64,000 bases of DNA from Aldehydirespirator sp965116195 (GCA_965116195.1 OZ220491.1:1364001-1428000), one strand, 5' to 3'. Positions 16,763 to 26,036 are shown, numbered from the stretch's first letter. Notes: a model not told the origin generated them from the letters alone. Made by a program: numbers and translations.

Positions 16763-17072
16763 CCGGCACCGAAGCCCGCACCGTGCGACTGCCCAACGGC
16801 TGAGTGGAAACAGAGCAATACACGCAGCCGGGTTCCGCCGAGTAAACAATCGAGACTGAACGGATGGGCGAGCCTGGTTCGAACCTGACCAACCGAACTG
16901 GTGCTTCGGTGCGCCACAGTTCAGCTTGACTTTGTCTGGCCCCGGTGTCAATGCCCACACCTGACTGACTTCGGTGCATCCACAAAGCAGCGCACCCTTG
17001 CCCAACACCCAGCATCAATGCCAACTACGCCTGACTGGCTTCGGTGCGCCAACAGACCTGCTCGTCTTTGCC
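16721..17072 (+). repeat. Duplicated ADH gene end followed by degenerate repeats, no gene
   Basis: The ADH end, ACCGGCGCTGAAGCCCGCAC through the stop, is repeated at 16762 (41-bp period) with its own TGA. The rest, to the tRNA, holds loose repeats built on CTGACTGRCTTCGGTGC (near 16960 and 17032) and GCTTCGGTGCGCCAC (near 16905). I see no gene in this stretch. Confidence 0.7.
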
Positions 17073-17150
17073 TGGTCGGGCTGGGGAGATTTGAACTCCC
17101 GACCTTCGGTCCCCCAGACCGACGCGCTAACCAAGCTGCGCCACAGCCCG
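17073..17150 (-). tRNA. tRNA-Pro (anticodon GGG), CCA encoded
   Basis: The minus strand folds as a full cloverleaf: acceptor CGGGCTG/CAGCCCG, D stem GCGC/GCGC, anticodon stem TCGGT/ACCGA with loop CTGGGGG (anticodon GGG, proline), and T arm GGGAG-TTCAAAT-CTCCC. Discriminator A is at 17076 and a genomic CCA follows (17075-17073). Length is 75 nt without CCA. Confidence 0.95.
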
Positions 17151-17173
17151 TGACACCAGAGGCTAGCGGGTAC

Positions 17174-17349
17174 TCACAGCACCGCAGCAACTCCGGGCAT
17201 CGCCAACAACCTCACCACCACAGCCTCCGAGGGTCGGGTTGCTGTCGCCTCACAGCACCGCAGCAACTCCGGGCATCGCCAACAACCTCACCACCACAGC
17301 CTCCGAGGGTCGGGTTGCTGTCGCCTCACAGCACCGCAGCAACTCCGGA
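17174..17349 (+). repeat. 76-bp tandem repeat containing copies of the adjacent gene end
   Basis: Two full 76-bp units (from 17174 and 17250) and a partial third (17326). The third copy is the 3' end of the zinc-ribbon membrane protein gene, including its TGA at 17326-17328, so the intergenic units are copies of that gene terminus. Confidence 0.88.
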
Positions 17350-17832
17350 CATTGCCAACACTCCGGGGATTGTCAACAACAGGGCCACGCCCTGAACTGC
17401 CCGCCAGCCCAGATATACGATCGCCGCGGCCAGCAGCAACCAGAAATGCCACGGGATCCTCTGGGGCACCGCATCTGCCGACCCTCCCGCAGGTGACGAA
17501 CCATCCGAAAGCACAGAACCAAACGCAGGTGACGAACCATCCGAAGACACAGGATCGACCAAGCGACCGGAACCGTCCGAAGGCACAGAACCAAACGCAG
17601 GTGACGAACCATCCGAACGCACGGAGTCGTCCGAACGCACGGAACTGCCGGAAGACATGGCAACCTCAGACTTTCTGGTGGCTCGGGCGTTGTCACGCAA
17701 GGAGGGGTGCTCAACATCAGCACCACACGAAGGACAGCCCCCCTTGACGGTCAACACAGCCGGCGTGAGGTAACGCCTACACGACTCACACCACGCCATC
17801 GTCAACCACGGCAGATGTTCGACAAACGCCAT
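17326..17832 (-). CDS. Zinc-ribbon membrane protein with repeat-rich linker
   Basis: 168 residues from the ATG at 17830-17832. An N-terminal zinc ribbon (CESC about 15-18, CPSC about 34-37) is followed by a Ser/Asp/Gly linker in which SDGSSPAFGSV-like units recur at DNA periods of 36 and 72 nt, and two C-terminal hydrophobic segments (WHFWLLLAAAIVYLGW and VALLLTIPGVLAMSG). Likely a small inner-membrane protein with its zinc ribbon in the cytoplasm. It lies 86 bp downstream of the SpoIIE-type phosphatase on the same strand, probably co-transcribed. Function not recognised. Confidence 0.7.
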   Translation of the reverse strand: MAFVEHLPWLTMAWCESCRRYLTPAVLTVKGGCPSCGADVEHPSLRDNARATRKSEVAMSSGSSVRSDDSVRSDGSSPAFGSVPSDGSGRLVDPVSSDGSSPAFGSVLSDGSSPAGGSADAVPQRIPWHFWLLLAAAIVYLGWRAVQGVALLLTIPGVLAMSGVAAVL

Positions 17833-17918
17833 GTCACCACCGGTCGTGACACCTTCTTTGCCCCGCCGACCACCAACGCCTGCCACAAGACCGCGATATG
17901 CACCATGTCATGTCGTTG

Positions 17919-19004
17919 TCAGTCGCGGCGGATGGCCATGATTGCGGTGTCATCGTTGATCGATCCGCCGGCGAAGTCTTTGGCTGCATCCAGCAACGAC
18001 TTGCAGAGCACATCCGGTGTGGCAGCCAGATCACGCTCAACCGCCTTGATGATGCGACCCTCTCCGAACATCTGCTTTTCGGCGCGGGCCTCGTCCAAGC
18101 CATCTGTGTACATCACCACCAAGTCCCCCGAATGCAAAGCCATCTCCTTGGAGAAATAATTCGCCTTCGGGTCAAGCATCAACAGGGGCCCCGTCGAGCG
18201 CAACGGCTTGCAGCCGTCCTTGTCAAACAACAACACTGCCGGGTGGCCTGCCGATGCGTAACGCAGCGTTTTTGCCTCGGTGTCAAACACCACCACGCAG
18301 GTCGAGATGAACTCCTCATGACGATCACCTGAGGAGAGCTGTTCATTGATCTCCTCAAGTGCCTGTGCCGGGTCGCGGAATTGTCGCAGGAACACCCGCA
18401 GCAAGTACTTGGCCTGGAAGGCGGTGATGGAGGATTCAATACCCAGGCCGGCCACATCGCCGATCACCGCTGCCACCCGCGTAGGCCCCACACGATGCAC
18501 GTCAAAGAAGTCGCCCGCCATCAACCCCGAACCAGCCTGATAGACACGGCCCACCTCAAAGCCCGGAAAATACGGGACCTCCTCGGGAGCCAGCCTGGCC
18601 GCCCAGGCCTTCGGTGCCAACTGTTCCTGCTCCAAGGCCTGCTCCGCACGACGCTCCAGTGCGTAACGGTTGCGGGTGATGCGCGCATGCTGTACGGCAG
18701 CCCGCCCCAACCAGATTGACGCCACCGCAGGCACCGCGAGTGCAACCAGCACAATCTCGACATTGCTGATGTTGACATGGCTCACCAACAAGGCCGCCAC
18801 CGCCAGCAGCGCGTAGACCACGACCCCGTGAATTTCCTTCAAGAATGCTGCGTTGGCCAGGATGGCCGCTTCGCTGGCAGTACCCTCGGCCCCCTCAGAA
18901 TTGATGTACCGCTTGCTGCGCAGCTGATGGCGCGCCGCACGATAGTTGAACCCAGCAGCCACCACACAGAACAGGGCCAGGAAGTCAAGGACAAACGTTG
19001 TCAT
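17919..19004 (-). CDS. Membrane-anchored SpoIIE/PP2C-type serine phosphatase
   Basis: 361 residues. Three N-terminal hydrophobic segments (about 5-20, 58-76, 82-98) precede a helical linker and a PP2C-like SpoIIE domain. The metal-binding motifs are AGDFFDV (about 163-169), VIGDVAGLG, SAGHP, YTDGLDEA and NDDTA near the C-terminus. It should dephosphorylate serine or threonine on a partner, often an anti-sigma-factor antagonist; no such partner is visible here. The membrane pseudokinase about 2.9 kb away is one speculative partner. The sensing domain is only the membrane part. Confidence 0.88.
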   Translation of the reverse strand: MTTFVLDFLALFCVVAAGFNYRAARHQLRSKRYINSEGAEGTASEAAILANAAFLKEIHGVVVYALLAVAALLVSHVNISNVEIVLVALAVPAVASIWLGRAAVQHARITRNRYALERRAEQALEQEQLAPKAWAARLAPEEVPYFPGFEVGRVYQAGSGLMAGDFFDVHRVGPTRVAAVIGDVAGLGIESSITAFQAKYLLRVFLRQFRDPAQALEEINEQLSSGDRHEEFISTCVVVFDTEAKTLRYASAGHPAVLLFDKDGCKPLRSTGPLLMLDPKANYFSKEMALHSGDLVVMYTDGLDEARAEKQMFGEGRIIKAVERDLAATPDVLCKSLLDAAKDFAGGSINDDTAIMAIRRD

Positions 19005-19140
19005 CTATTGCCCCCTCCGAACACCTGGCAACACATCTACCCACTTGTCTGGCTACTCGCCGATCATGCTAGCGCTTCGTGACTGCCAGATGTGCTGCAT
19101 AGCTGGTGACAGGGCACCAGGAAGCTGATGGTTGAGAACC

Positions 19141-19490
19141 CCTTCGCCTGGCTGCGAACGCACGTACTCAGTCCGCCACGGCACACCTGGCAATGCCACA
19201 CACACTGTCATCGAAACACACACCGTCCCGCGAAACGCACGTACTCGGCCCGCCACGGCACACCTGGCAATGCCACACACACACTGTTATCGAAACACAC
19301 ACACCGTCCCGCGAAACGCACGTACTCGGTCCGCCACGGCACACCTGGCAATGCCACACACACACACACACACTGTTATCGAAACACACACACCGTCCCG
19401 CGAAACGCACGTACTCGGTCCGCCACGGCACACCTGGCGATGCCACACACACTGTCATCGAAACACACACCGTCCCGCGAAAACGCGTTT
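19141..19490. repeat. Four-copy minisatellite with nested CA microsatellite
   Basis: CACGTACTC marks copies at 19161, 19238, 19319 and 19408, so periods are 77, 81 and 89 bp. The copies differ mainly in the length of embedded CA runs (to CACACACACACAC). A final partial copy runs into the der 3' end, where GAAAACGCGTTTTC (19479-19492) is a perfect 14-bp palindrome overlapping the der stop. Several open frames cross the array only because the repeat lacks stops; none looks like a gene. Confidence 0.9.
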
Positions 19491-21176
19491 TCAGTTGTCG
19501 CGGCGGCGGATCCGGAACTTGAGTGCCGTGGCCCCGAGGTCAAACTCCTCACGCAGGCGACGTTCGATATAACGCAGATAGGTACGAGGCAGCGTGCGGT
19601 TGGTGAAAAGAGTGAAGGTCGGTGGGTCTGTTGCGCCTTGCGTGGCATAGAGGATGCGCGCCCCACCCGGTGCGGGCTGAGCACTCTGCGCGGCTCCTAT
19701 GACCTCATTCACGCTTCTGGTGGGGATACGGGTGTGGTAGGCCACCGCGGCTGCTGTGAGTGCCGGCCACAGCCGCGACACGCCCTTGCCACTAAGAGCC
19801 GAGGTTCGCAGCACCGGCGGCTTGCCCAGAAATCCCAGTCGGTCCGCCACGTCAGCAGCCAACCCGACCCGGGCTTCGGTGTTGAGCAGGTCCCACTTGT
19901 TGAGCAGGATCACGATCGGACAGCCCGCAGCATCAACACGCTCAGCCAGTCGCTGATCCTGATGGGTGACCCCGACAGATGCGTCAACCACCAGTAGGGC
20001 CACATCAGCCTCATCCACCGCTTTGAGTGCCCGCAACAGCGAGTAGTACTCGGTACCGGAGTCAATGCGTGCCCGCCGCCGCATTCCTGCTGTGTCCACA
20101 AAGCGCACCAGCCCGTCGGGTGTCTCCAGCAGTGTGTCCACGGTGTCGCGCGTGGTGCCCGGCAGGTCATGAACGAGCGAGCGATCCTCTCCGATCAGGC
20201 GGTTGAACAAGGTGGACTTGCCTGCGTTGGGCCTGCCGACCAACACGACCGACAATGCCTCAGCCACGGCTTCGGAGTTGGCTTCCGGTGCTGCCGCGTT
20301 TTGACCCTCAGAATCCGGTTGACCCTCAGACTCCGGCAGCGGCTCGTGAAGTTCGGATCGCGCAGTCGCCATCGGGGTTGCTGATTGTTTGTTGTCACCG
20401 GCAGGCCCAGTCAGCCTCAGTGCTCCTGCTCGACTTTGAGGGTTTGCCATCGGGGTTGCTGATTGGTCGTTGTCACCGGTGGCAGCCGACAAGGGTTCGG
20501 GGGGTTCGGTCTGTGCGGCAGTTGTGTGCTCTCGGTGGCGATGGCCTTGTTTGGCACCAGGTTCGGGGGGTTCGGTCTGTGCGGCAGTTGTGTGCTCTCG
20601 GTGGTGATGGCCTTGTTTGTCACCGGGTTCGAGGGGTTCGGTCTGTGCGGCAGTTGTGTCCAGCGCAGCAACCAGAGCATCCAACAGATCGCCCGTGCCA
20701 CGCCCATGCAGCGCGCTCACCGGGGCAGGAGTGCCAAAACCCAGACCCAACAACTCCCACATATCCCACTCTTGGCTTGCATGGTCAACCTTGTTGGCCA
20801 CCAACACCACAGGCGTGTTGGCGTTGGCGCTGTGCAGCATGCGGGCCACGTTCTGGTCCTCAAAAGTGAGACCCACCGAGGAATCCACCACAAACATCAC
20901 CGCGTCGGACTGGCGGATGGCCTGTTCGGCCTGGGCACTGACCTTGGCCTCAAGCGCATCGCCGGAGAGGATCCAGCCGCCGGTATCAAACAGCGTGAAG
21001 TTCCGGCCCTGCCACTCAGCCTCCACAGCCTTGCGGTCACGGGTCACGCCGGGGTGTGCCTCAACAATGGCCTCGCGCCGTCCGACTATGCGGTTGACCA
21101 AGGTGGACTTGCCGACATTGGGCCGCCCGACAACCGCCACCACAGCCCTGACCGGCGACCGTGCTGCTGCGTTCAT
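19491..21176 (-). CDS. der: Ribosome-assembly GTPase Der with 130-residue linker expansion
   Basis: 561 residues against about 440-490 in the family. G domain 1: GRPNVGKST (17-25), DTGGW (64-68), NKVD (128-131). G domain 2: GRPNAGKST (314-322), DTAGMRR, NKWD, then the KH-like C-terminus. Der acts in 50S subunit maturation. The linker between the G domains, normally about 20-30 residues, spans about 173-305 and is built of repeats: three copies of a 66-nt unit (TTAAQTEPPEPGAKQG), a 78-nt duplication (ATPMA-containing) and an 18-nt duplication. All are in frame. Both GTPase modules look intact, so the gene is probably functional. Confidence 0.93.
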   Translation of the reverse strand: MNAAARSPVRAVVAVVGRPNVGKSTLVNRIVGRREAIVEAHPGVTRDRKAVEAEWQGRNFTLFDTGGWILSGDALEAKVSAQAEQAIRQSDAVMFVVDSSVGLTFEDQNVARMLHSANANTPVVLVANKVDHASQEWDMWELLGLGFGTPAPVSALHGRGTGDLLDALVAALDTTAAQTEPLEPGDKQGHHHREHTTAAQTEPPEPGAKQGHRHREHTTAAQTEPPEPLSAATGDNDQSATPMANPQSRAGALRLTGPAGDNKQSATPMATARSELHEPLPESEGQPDSEGQNAAAPEANSEAVAEALSVVLVGRPNAGKSTLFNRLIGEDRSLVHDLPGTTRDTVDTLLETPDGLVRFVDTAGMRRRARIDSGTEYYSLLRALKAVDEADVALLVVDASVGVTHQDQRLAERVDAAGCPIVILLNKWDLLNTEARVGLAADVADRLGFLGKPPVLRTSALSGKGVSRLWPALTAAAVAYHTRIPTRSVNEVIGAAQSAQPAPGGARILYATQGATDPPTFTLFTNRTLPRTYLRYIERRLREEFDLGATALKFRIRRRDN

Positions 21177-21866
21177 ACCTGCTCCTCGGCCCTTTTCGGC
21201 GCAGGTCGCTCCGCAGCCGTGACAGGCGAGTGTGGAAGCACGTTCATACCCCTGCTGCCTGCGTCACCCGCTGATCTTGCCTGTCATCAGTCGCCTGGGC
21301 TGACAACCGTGAAGGCACTCTCCACCCGACCCGCGTGCGCGACAACCCGTCGGTGGCAAATGTGACGGAGCACCGAGGGCTGGATGACAAGGGATTGGGA
21401 GGGTGGCGTTCTCATCCGGCCTGCGTGCGCGACAACCCGTCGGTAGCAAATGTGACGAAGCGTGCCGTGCTGCGGTGAAGGCGTTCCCCATCCGGCCGCG
21501 TGCATGACATCGGCAGTCCGGTCACGGCACCCAGGATACCGGCTCGGGCTGATTCCGAACTTGGGTGTCTTGAACTGTGGCGCGCAATCTCGAGGTTGCG
21601 ATTTTGAATATGTTCATGTATTGTCATGCTATGTTCCAGGACAGGCTCAGCCCGATTTCCAGCACGGCTTCCGCTACGAGACGAGCCAGACGTGACGGGC
21701 AGGCGGAGACGCTTGAGCCGACTTCCGGAACGGCTCATGCTACCAGACCAGACCTTGACCATGAATGGTCATTGAAACGTGAGTCGGTTTTCGGAACGAC
21801 CTACGCCGCGAGACGAGCCAGACGTGACGGGCAGGCGGAGACGCTCGGGCCAGCTTGTGGGCAGCA
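21177..21866. other. 690-bp gene-free region with direct repeats
   Basis: Between divergent der and the pseudokinase gene. GTGCGCGACAACCCGTCGGT occurs near 21338 and again near 21425, with related flanks. A second pair centred on GACGTGACGGGCAGGCGGAG lies near 21690 and 21820, about 128 bp apart, the latter just before the pseudokinase start. The AT-rich block 21590-21640 (with TTGAATATGTTC) could hold a promoter, but I cannot assign one. No gene supported. Confidence 0.6.
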
Positions 21867-23492
21867 ATGGCCGCAGTGACGATCAGTCGGTCAGGCGAGC
21901 GCCTGATCGCTGTCAAAGAGGTTGCGACCGAACGCGCCGGCGAGCTGGAGCGGGAGGCTGACCTGCTCAAACGAGTTGAGCATCCCGGTGTGGTGCGCTT
22001 TGTGGACCTGGTCAGGAGTCCAGACGGCGGCCTTGCTCTGCACACCGAGTTCGTGAGTTCGCAGACCTGGGCCACTCGACCGTTGACCGATCCGGCGGAG
22101 CGGGCCGCGGGTGTCGCGGCTCTGGCCGCAGTAGTGGCTGACCTGCACGATCTGGGACTTGCTCACCTCAACATCACTCCGGGCCATGTGCTACACGGCG
22201 AGTACGACCGGCCTGTGCTGTGCGGGATGAACCGAGCCGACGAGGCGACCCCGGACAACCGGCTCACTGACCTGGCAGCGCTGGCTGATCTGTGCGAGGC
22301 CGAACTGGCTGCCAAGGGTGCGCTGGCGAACAAGCTCTCATCGCTGGCCGACGCAGCCAGAAACGGCCGACTGAGTGCCCGCGACCTGGCTCGCAAGCTT
22401 GATCAGCAACTGGCCAAACGATCACCGCGCTCAGCACTCAGCCAAGCTGACACCGCGCAACGACGACGTGGCCGAGTCTGGCAACGAGCAGCCTCTGGAC
22501 GCGCAACACCTCACCAAGCAGACAGCGCGCGCCGACGCGGGCGAGTATGGCAACGAGCAGCCTCTGGACGGTCAACACTCAGCCAAGCGGATACCGCACA
22601 GCGACGACGCAGGCGAGTATGGCAACAAGAGGCCCATGAGCACTCAACGCATGAAGAACCTGATGCTACACAACGACGACATGGCCGAGTCTGGCAACGA
22701 GCGGCACGTGAGCACTCAACACCTCGCCAAGCAGATCCCACACAGCGGCTCGGGCTACTGGGGCGGGTTCCACGACGAGCGCTGTATGTGGGTGTGGTCG
22801 TGTTGTTGGCGGCCACCGGTGTTGTCGCCTTCAGGACTTGGTGCGGGCGTGATCCTGTCACTGTTGAGCTGGATCCGGTTGCCGCAGTGTCAGAGCCAGC
22901 AGCCCCGGTTGAACAAACAGGTGATGCGATGCCTGTCGAAGCTGAGTTGCCTGATGAAAACTCACCTGCACAAAGTTCATTGCCTGTTGAGGATGCCTTG
23001 CCCTCTGAAACTCTGCTGCCTGCTGAGAGTTTGTTGTCAGCTGAAGATGACGAACTGTTGGCTGCACAGAATTCGCCGCCTGTTGAGGGTGAAGATGCGT
23101 TGCCTGCTGACGAGTCATTGCCTGTTGAAGATGGAGATTTGCTGCCTGTTGAAGGTGTTGTGATCCCGTCACGGGGGGTTGCGCCCGATGACGGCGCACC
23201 GGTGCTGGATCACGACGGGCGCAGGTACTCAATCGGCATCGCAGGAGATCTGGTCGCCAAAGGTGACTGGCACTGCGACGGTAATGCCACACCGGCGATA
23301 GTGCGGCCCTCAACGGGTGATGTTGTGCTCTTTGACAGGTGGCCCGGCCCTGGAGAGACCCTCTCGATGCCGGTGCTTCAGACAGTGGACGCCCCCGTTG
23401 ACGTGGAGGTGTTCCGCGACGATTCATGTGACCTGCTGCGGGTGCTGACCGCAACGGGATCACAACTGATCAACCCGAGGAGGATGCAATGA
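21867..23492 (+). CDS. Membrane pseudokinase with repeat-rich juxtamembrane region
   Basis: 541 residues from the ATG at 21867. The N-terminal part keeps a Ser/Thr-kinase pattern: IAVKEV (Lys about 17), EADLLKRVEHPGVVRF (C-helix) and HLNITPGHVL at about 100, where HRDLKPENVL is expected; the catalytic Asp is lost and no DFG is seen. Residues about 185-300 are four to five Arg-rich units (GRVWQRAASGR) at 69, 72 and 72 nt. A transmembrane helix follows (YVGVVVLLAATGVVAF, about 305-320), then an acidic extracellular Glu/Pro/Leu repeat region and a small domain (GDWHCDGNATPAIVRP). Probably a signalling or scaffold protein. It overlaps the LysM gene by 4 nt. Confidence 0.75.
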   Translation: MAAVTISRSGERLIAVKEVATERAGELEREADLLKRVEHPGVVRFVDLVRSPDGGLALHTEFVSSQTWATRPLTDPAERAAGVAALAAVVADLHDLGLAHLNITPGHVLHGEYDRPVLCGMNRADEATPDNRLTDLAALADLCEAELAAKGALANKLSSLADAARNGRLSARDLARKLDQQLAKRSPRSALSQADTAQRRRGRVWQRAASGRATPHQADSARRRGRVWQRAASGRSTLSQADTAQRRRRRVWQQEAHEHSTHEEPDATQRRHGRVWQRAAREHSTPRQADPTQRLGLLGRVPRRALYVGVVVLLAATGVVAFRTWCGRDPVTVELDPVAAVSEPAAPVEQTGDAMPVEAELPDENSPAQSSLPVEDALPSETLLPAESLLSAEDDELLAAQNSPPVEGEDALPADESLPVEDGDLLPVEGVVIPSRGVAPDDGAPVLDHDGRRYSIGIAGDLVAKGDWHCDGNATPAIVRPSTGDVVLFDRWPGPGETLSMPVLQTVDAPVDVEVFRDDSCDLLRVLTATGSQLINPRRMQ

Positions 23493-23570
23493 ACGGCAGA
23501 AGCGAGACCCGCGTCCATGTTGCACGACAACAGGTCACAACTGATAAATCCCAGGAGGATGCAATGAATG
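23464..23570 (+). repeat. 75-bp in-frame duplication of gene end, RBS and start
   Basis: TCACAACTGATCAACCCGAGGAGGATGCAATGAA recurs 75 bp later with few changes (TCACAACTGATAAATCCCAGG and so on). This gives the LysM gene two in-frame ATGs (23489 and 23564), each with AGGAGG at the same distance. Only the second is directly followed by the signal-like hydrophobic stretch. Confidence 0.9.
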
Positions 23571-24787
23571 TTCGACGAGCTCTGGGGCTGATGATTGTTG
23601 CGGTGGCAATGGCCGCTGTACTGGTCTCAGCAGCAACAGCGTTACCGGCCCCACCTGTGACCGAGCCTGGTCGCCTGGGGGACTGGTGGACCCGTCACGG
23701 CACCGTGGCCGCAGTCATGTCTGTACTGCGGATCGGCGGACTCGCATTTTGCGGTTATCTGGCAGCGATCAGCTTTCTGGGGGTCGTGTGTGGGTTGACA
23801 CGCTGGAACTGGGCCAAGCACCTGGCCACCTGGACTGCCACGCCCGCTCTGCGCCGCATGATTGCGGGAGGAAGCCTGGCGATAGCCGTCACCTCCACAC
23901 ACGCTGCAGTCGCGGCCCCGCCCGCCGCCTACACCGTCACTGATCTGGGAGCAGTTGAGTCCACCTCAGCACAGCAGGCTCTCCCTAGGCGGGATGTTCG
24001 TGATGCAGTCAACAGCCCTGTCTCGGTTACCCGGTTCACGGTGACCGACATCGGAGCGGCCACGAACACACCCGAACCCCACTCTGTGACGAGGGCCTCA
24101 ACCAGGCCAGTTACGCAACCTCCCCAGCAACCCGCATCACCCGTCGCAAGACCTGTCCAGCAGGCTGTACCACCCGCTGCTCAAACTCCCCCGCAGGCTG
24201 CATCACCACCCCGGCGAACCCCCTCACCTGCTGCTCACACTCCCCCGCAGGCTGTATCGCCTGAAACACAAACTCCACAGCGGGCCGCATCGCCGGCAAC
24301 AGGAACCCGCAGACCCTGGCAGGCCCAGCTGCCGCTGTACGCCGGTGCCGGGACCACTGCGCAGAGCCTGGACATCAGCGTGCCAAGCCCCGCTGCCGGC
24401 TCACCTGCCAATGCGACATCACCCACTGGAACTCGCCATACGAGGCCGACTGAGACCAGCAATGTTGCTACCACAGCCCCGACTTCTGACACCCCGGCCA
24501 TGAGCACCCCATACGCAACTGCAAGGCGGAACCCTGGCACCCCGGCCGCGAGTGCTCCGTCCACAAACCTTCGGGGGGACGCTGGCACTGCCGCGGAAAC
24601 ATGGCTCGTTGAGTCCGGTGATCATCTGTGGAGCATCGCAGCAGCCACGGTGAGCGAACGTGGCGGTTCTGACGACCACCTCACAGTTGCCCGCTACTGG
24701 GTGAGGCTGATCGAGGCCAACATCGACATAGTCGGCAACAACCCGGATCTGATCTACCCAGGACAACTCATCCACTTGCCACGCTGA
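23489..24787 (+). CDS. Membrane protein with Pro/Ala repeats and C-terminal LysM domain
   Basis: 432 residues from 23489, or 407 from the duplicated start at 23564. Hydrophobic segments: ALGLMIVAVAMAAVLVSAAT, a second around AVMSVLRIGGLAFCGYLAAISFLG and a third at IAGGSLAIAVTST. A long Pro/Ala/Thr-rich region (about 170-360) contains a 54-nt in-frame duplication (PAAQTPPQAAS and PAAHTPPQAVS). The C-terminus is a LysM domain (VESGDHLWSIAAATV ... YPGQLIHLPR), so the protein probably links the membrane to peptidoglycan. Similar LysM membrane proteins are common in actinobacteria; function unknown. Co-translated with the pseudokinase. Confidence 0.78.
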   Translation: MNGRSETRVHVARQQVTTDKSQEDAMNVRRALGLMIVAVAMAAVLVSAATALPAPPVTEPGRLGDWWTRHGTVAAVMSVLRIGGLAFCGYLAAISFLGVVCGLTRWNWAKHLATWTATPALRRMIAGGSLAIAVTSTHAAVAAPPAAYTVTDLGAVESTSAQQALPRRDVRDAVNSPVSVTRFTVTDIGAATNTPEPHSVTRASTRPVTQPPQQPASPVARPVQQAVPPAAQTPPQAASPPRRTPSPAAHTPPQAVSPETQTPQRAASPATGTRRPWQAQLPLYAGAGTTAQSLDISVPSPAAGSPANATSPTGTRHTRPTETSNVATTAPTSDTPAMSTPYATARRNPGTPAASAPSTNLRGDAGTAAETWLVESGDHLWSIAAATVSERGGSDDHLTVARYWVRLIEANIDIVGNNPDLIYPGQLIHLPR

Positions 24788-24923
24788 ACTACCCAGCACT
24801 CGACAATCGGGAACTAGACGATGCTAATCACAATCACTGCAGCAGCGGACGTATGCGAATGTCGAAGTGCTGCTCCAACTCGGTACCGCTGGACATGTGG
24901 TTCCCACGCTCAGTGGTCGGTGC

Positions 24924-26036
24924 TTATCTGAAGGCGGTGCGAATTCGTCCCAGCAGGCCCTCGTTGCGTTCTGTGACCTGCTCGCTGCGCATCTCGGCCA
25001 ACTTGCGAACCAGATCCTCCTGCTCGTCGGTGAGGTCATCAGGCACATCCACAACGACAGTCACAAGCAGATCACCCCTGCCCCTGCCACGCACACCGGG
25101 TACTCCCCTACCCCGCAGGCGCAAAACAGTTCCTGTCTCGGTGCCGCGCTGGATGACGATGTTCTCCTCACCGTCCAGGCTCTGGTAGTCAAGGCGCGCC
25201 CCCAAGGCGGCCTGAGTGAACGGCACGTGAAGTTCATGTACCAGGTCAAACCCCTCACGACGAAACTGCGGATGGGGACGAACCCGGCAATGGACATACA
25301 GGTCGCCACTGGGCCCGCCACGAGGTCCGACCGCTCCCTTGCCGGTGAGACGCAGCGTTGTGCCGTCATCAATACCAACCGGCACCTCCACGCTGTAGCT
25401 GAGCGTGTCAAGCGTGCGACCCTGCCCGTCACAGCTGGGACACGGCTGATCAATCACCTCACCAAGACCACGGCAGCGATCACAAGCTGAGGCGGTCACC
25501 ATCTGCCCCAACATTGACTGTCGCACCTTGCGAACCTGGCCCGAACCTCGGCAGTCGCTGCAACGTACCGGCGAGGAGCCGGCAGCCGCGCCACTGCCGT
25601 TGCAGTCGTCACACCGCAGCGCTGTACGCACGCTCACTTCACGCTCCGCACCGAACACCACATCGCTCAACTCCAGGTCAATCGTGGCTTCCAGGTCCTC
25701 ACCGCCGGGTGGGCCCTGGCGTTGCGCCATTCCTCCACCAAAGGGTGAACCCTCCCCGAAGAAGGCATCAAAGATGCTGCCGAACCCTCCTGCAAAGGGG
25801 TCGGCCATGCGGGCTGCGTTGGGGTCGTCAGTGCCAAACCGGTCATAGCGTGAGCGCCGCTGTGGGTCTGACAGCACTTCGTATGCTGCACTGATTTCCT
25901 TGAAGCGGGCCTCGGCCCCGGCATCGCCCTGGTTGGCGTCGGGATGGTACTGGCGAGCCAACTTGCGGTAGGCGCGCTTGATGGCCTCACCGGTGGCGTC
26001 ACGCGCCACCCCGAGGGTCTCGTAATGATCAGCCAC
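24924..26036 (-). CDS. dnaJ: Chaperone DnaJ (DnaJ2 type)
   Basis: 370 residues. J domain MADHYETLGVARDATGE with YHPDANQ (HPD loop), a Gly/Phe-rich segment (DPFAGGFGSIFDAFFGEG), four zinc-binding CxxCxGxG repeats (CDDCNGSG, CSDCRGSG, CDRCRGLG, CPSCDGQG) and the C-terminal peptide-binding domain. Stimulates DnaK ATPase and hands over unfolded clients. Third gene after lepA and hrcA on the same strand, the usual order for the second actinobacterial DnaJ. No terminator was evident downstream. Confidence 0.96.
   Translation of the reverse strand: MADHYETLGVARDATGEAIKRAYRKLARQYHPDANQGDAGAEARFKEISAAYEVLSDPQRRSRYDRFGTDDPNAARMADPFAGGFGSIFDAFFGEGSPFGGGMAQRQGPPGGEDLEATIDLELSDVVFGAEREVSVRTALRCDDCNGSGAAAGSSPVRCSDCRGSGQVRKVRQSMLGQMVTASACDRCRGLGEVIDQPCPSCDGQGRTLDTLSYSVEVPVGIDDGTTLRLTGKGAVGPRGGPSGDLYVHCRVRPHPQFRREGFDLVHELHVPFTQAALGARLDYQSLDGEENIVIQRGTETGTVLRLRGRGVPGVRGRGRGDLLVTVVVDVPDDLTDEQEDLVRKLAEMRSEQVTERNEGLLGRIRTAFR

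Noticed and set aside
16860..16905. tRNA remnant suggested by GGTTCGAACC near 16878
   Set aside because: No flanking stems or acceptor could be folded around it.
19128..19997. Long Thr/His/Pro-rich open frames on both strands over the CA-rich array and der
   Set aside because: They run through the repeats and then antisense to der; no ribosome site or family similarity.
24787..24830. CIRCE operator for HrcA (CAGCACTC near 24795)
   Set aside because: The second half-site GAGTGCTAA is missing at the required 9-nt spacing.
24867..25490. 207-codon plus-strand frame opposite dnaJ
   Set aside because: Shadow of the DnaJ zinc-finger and C-terminal region.
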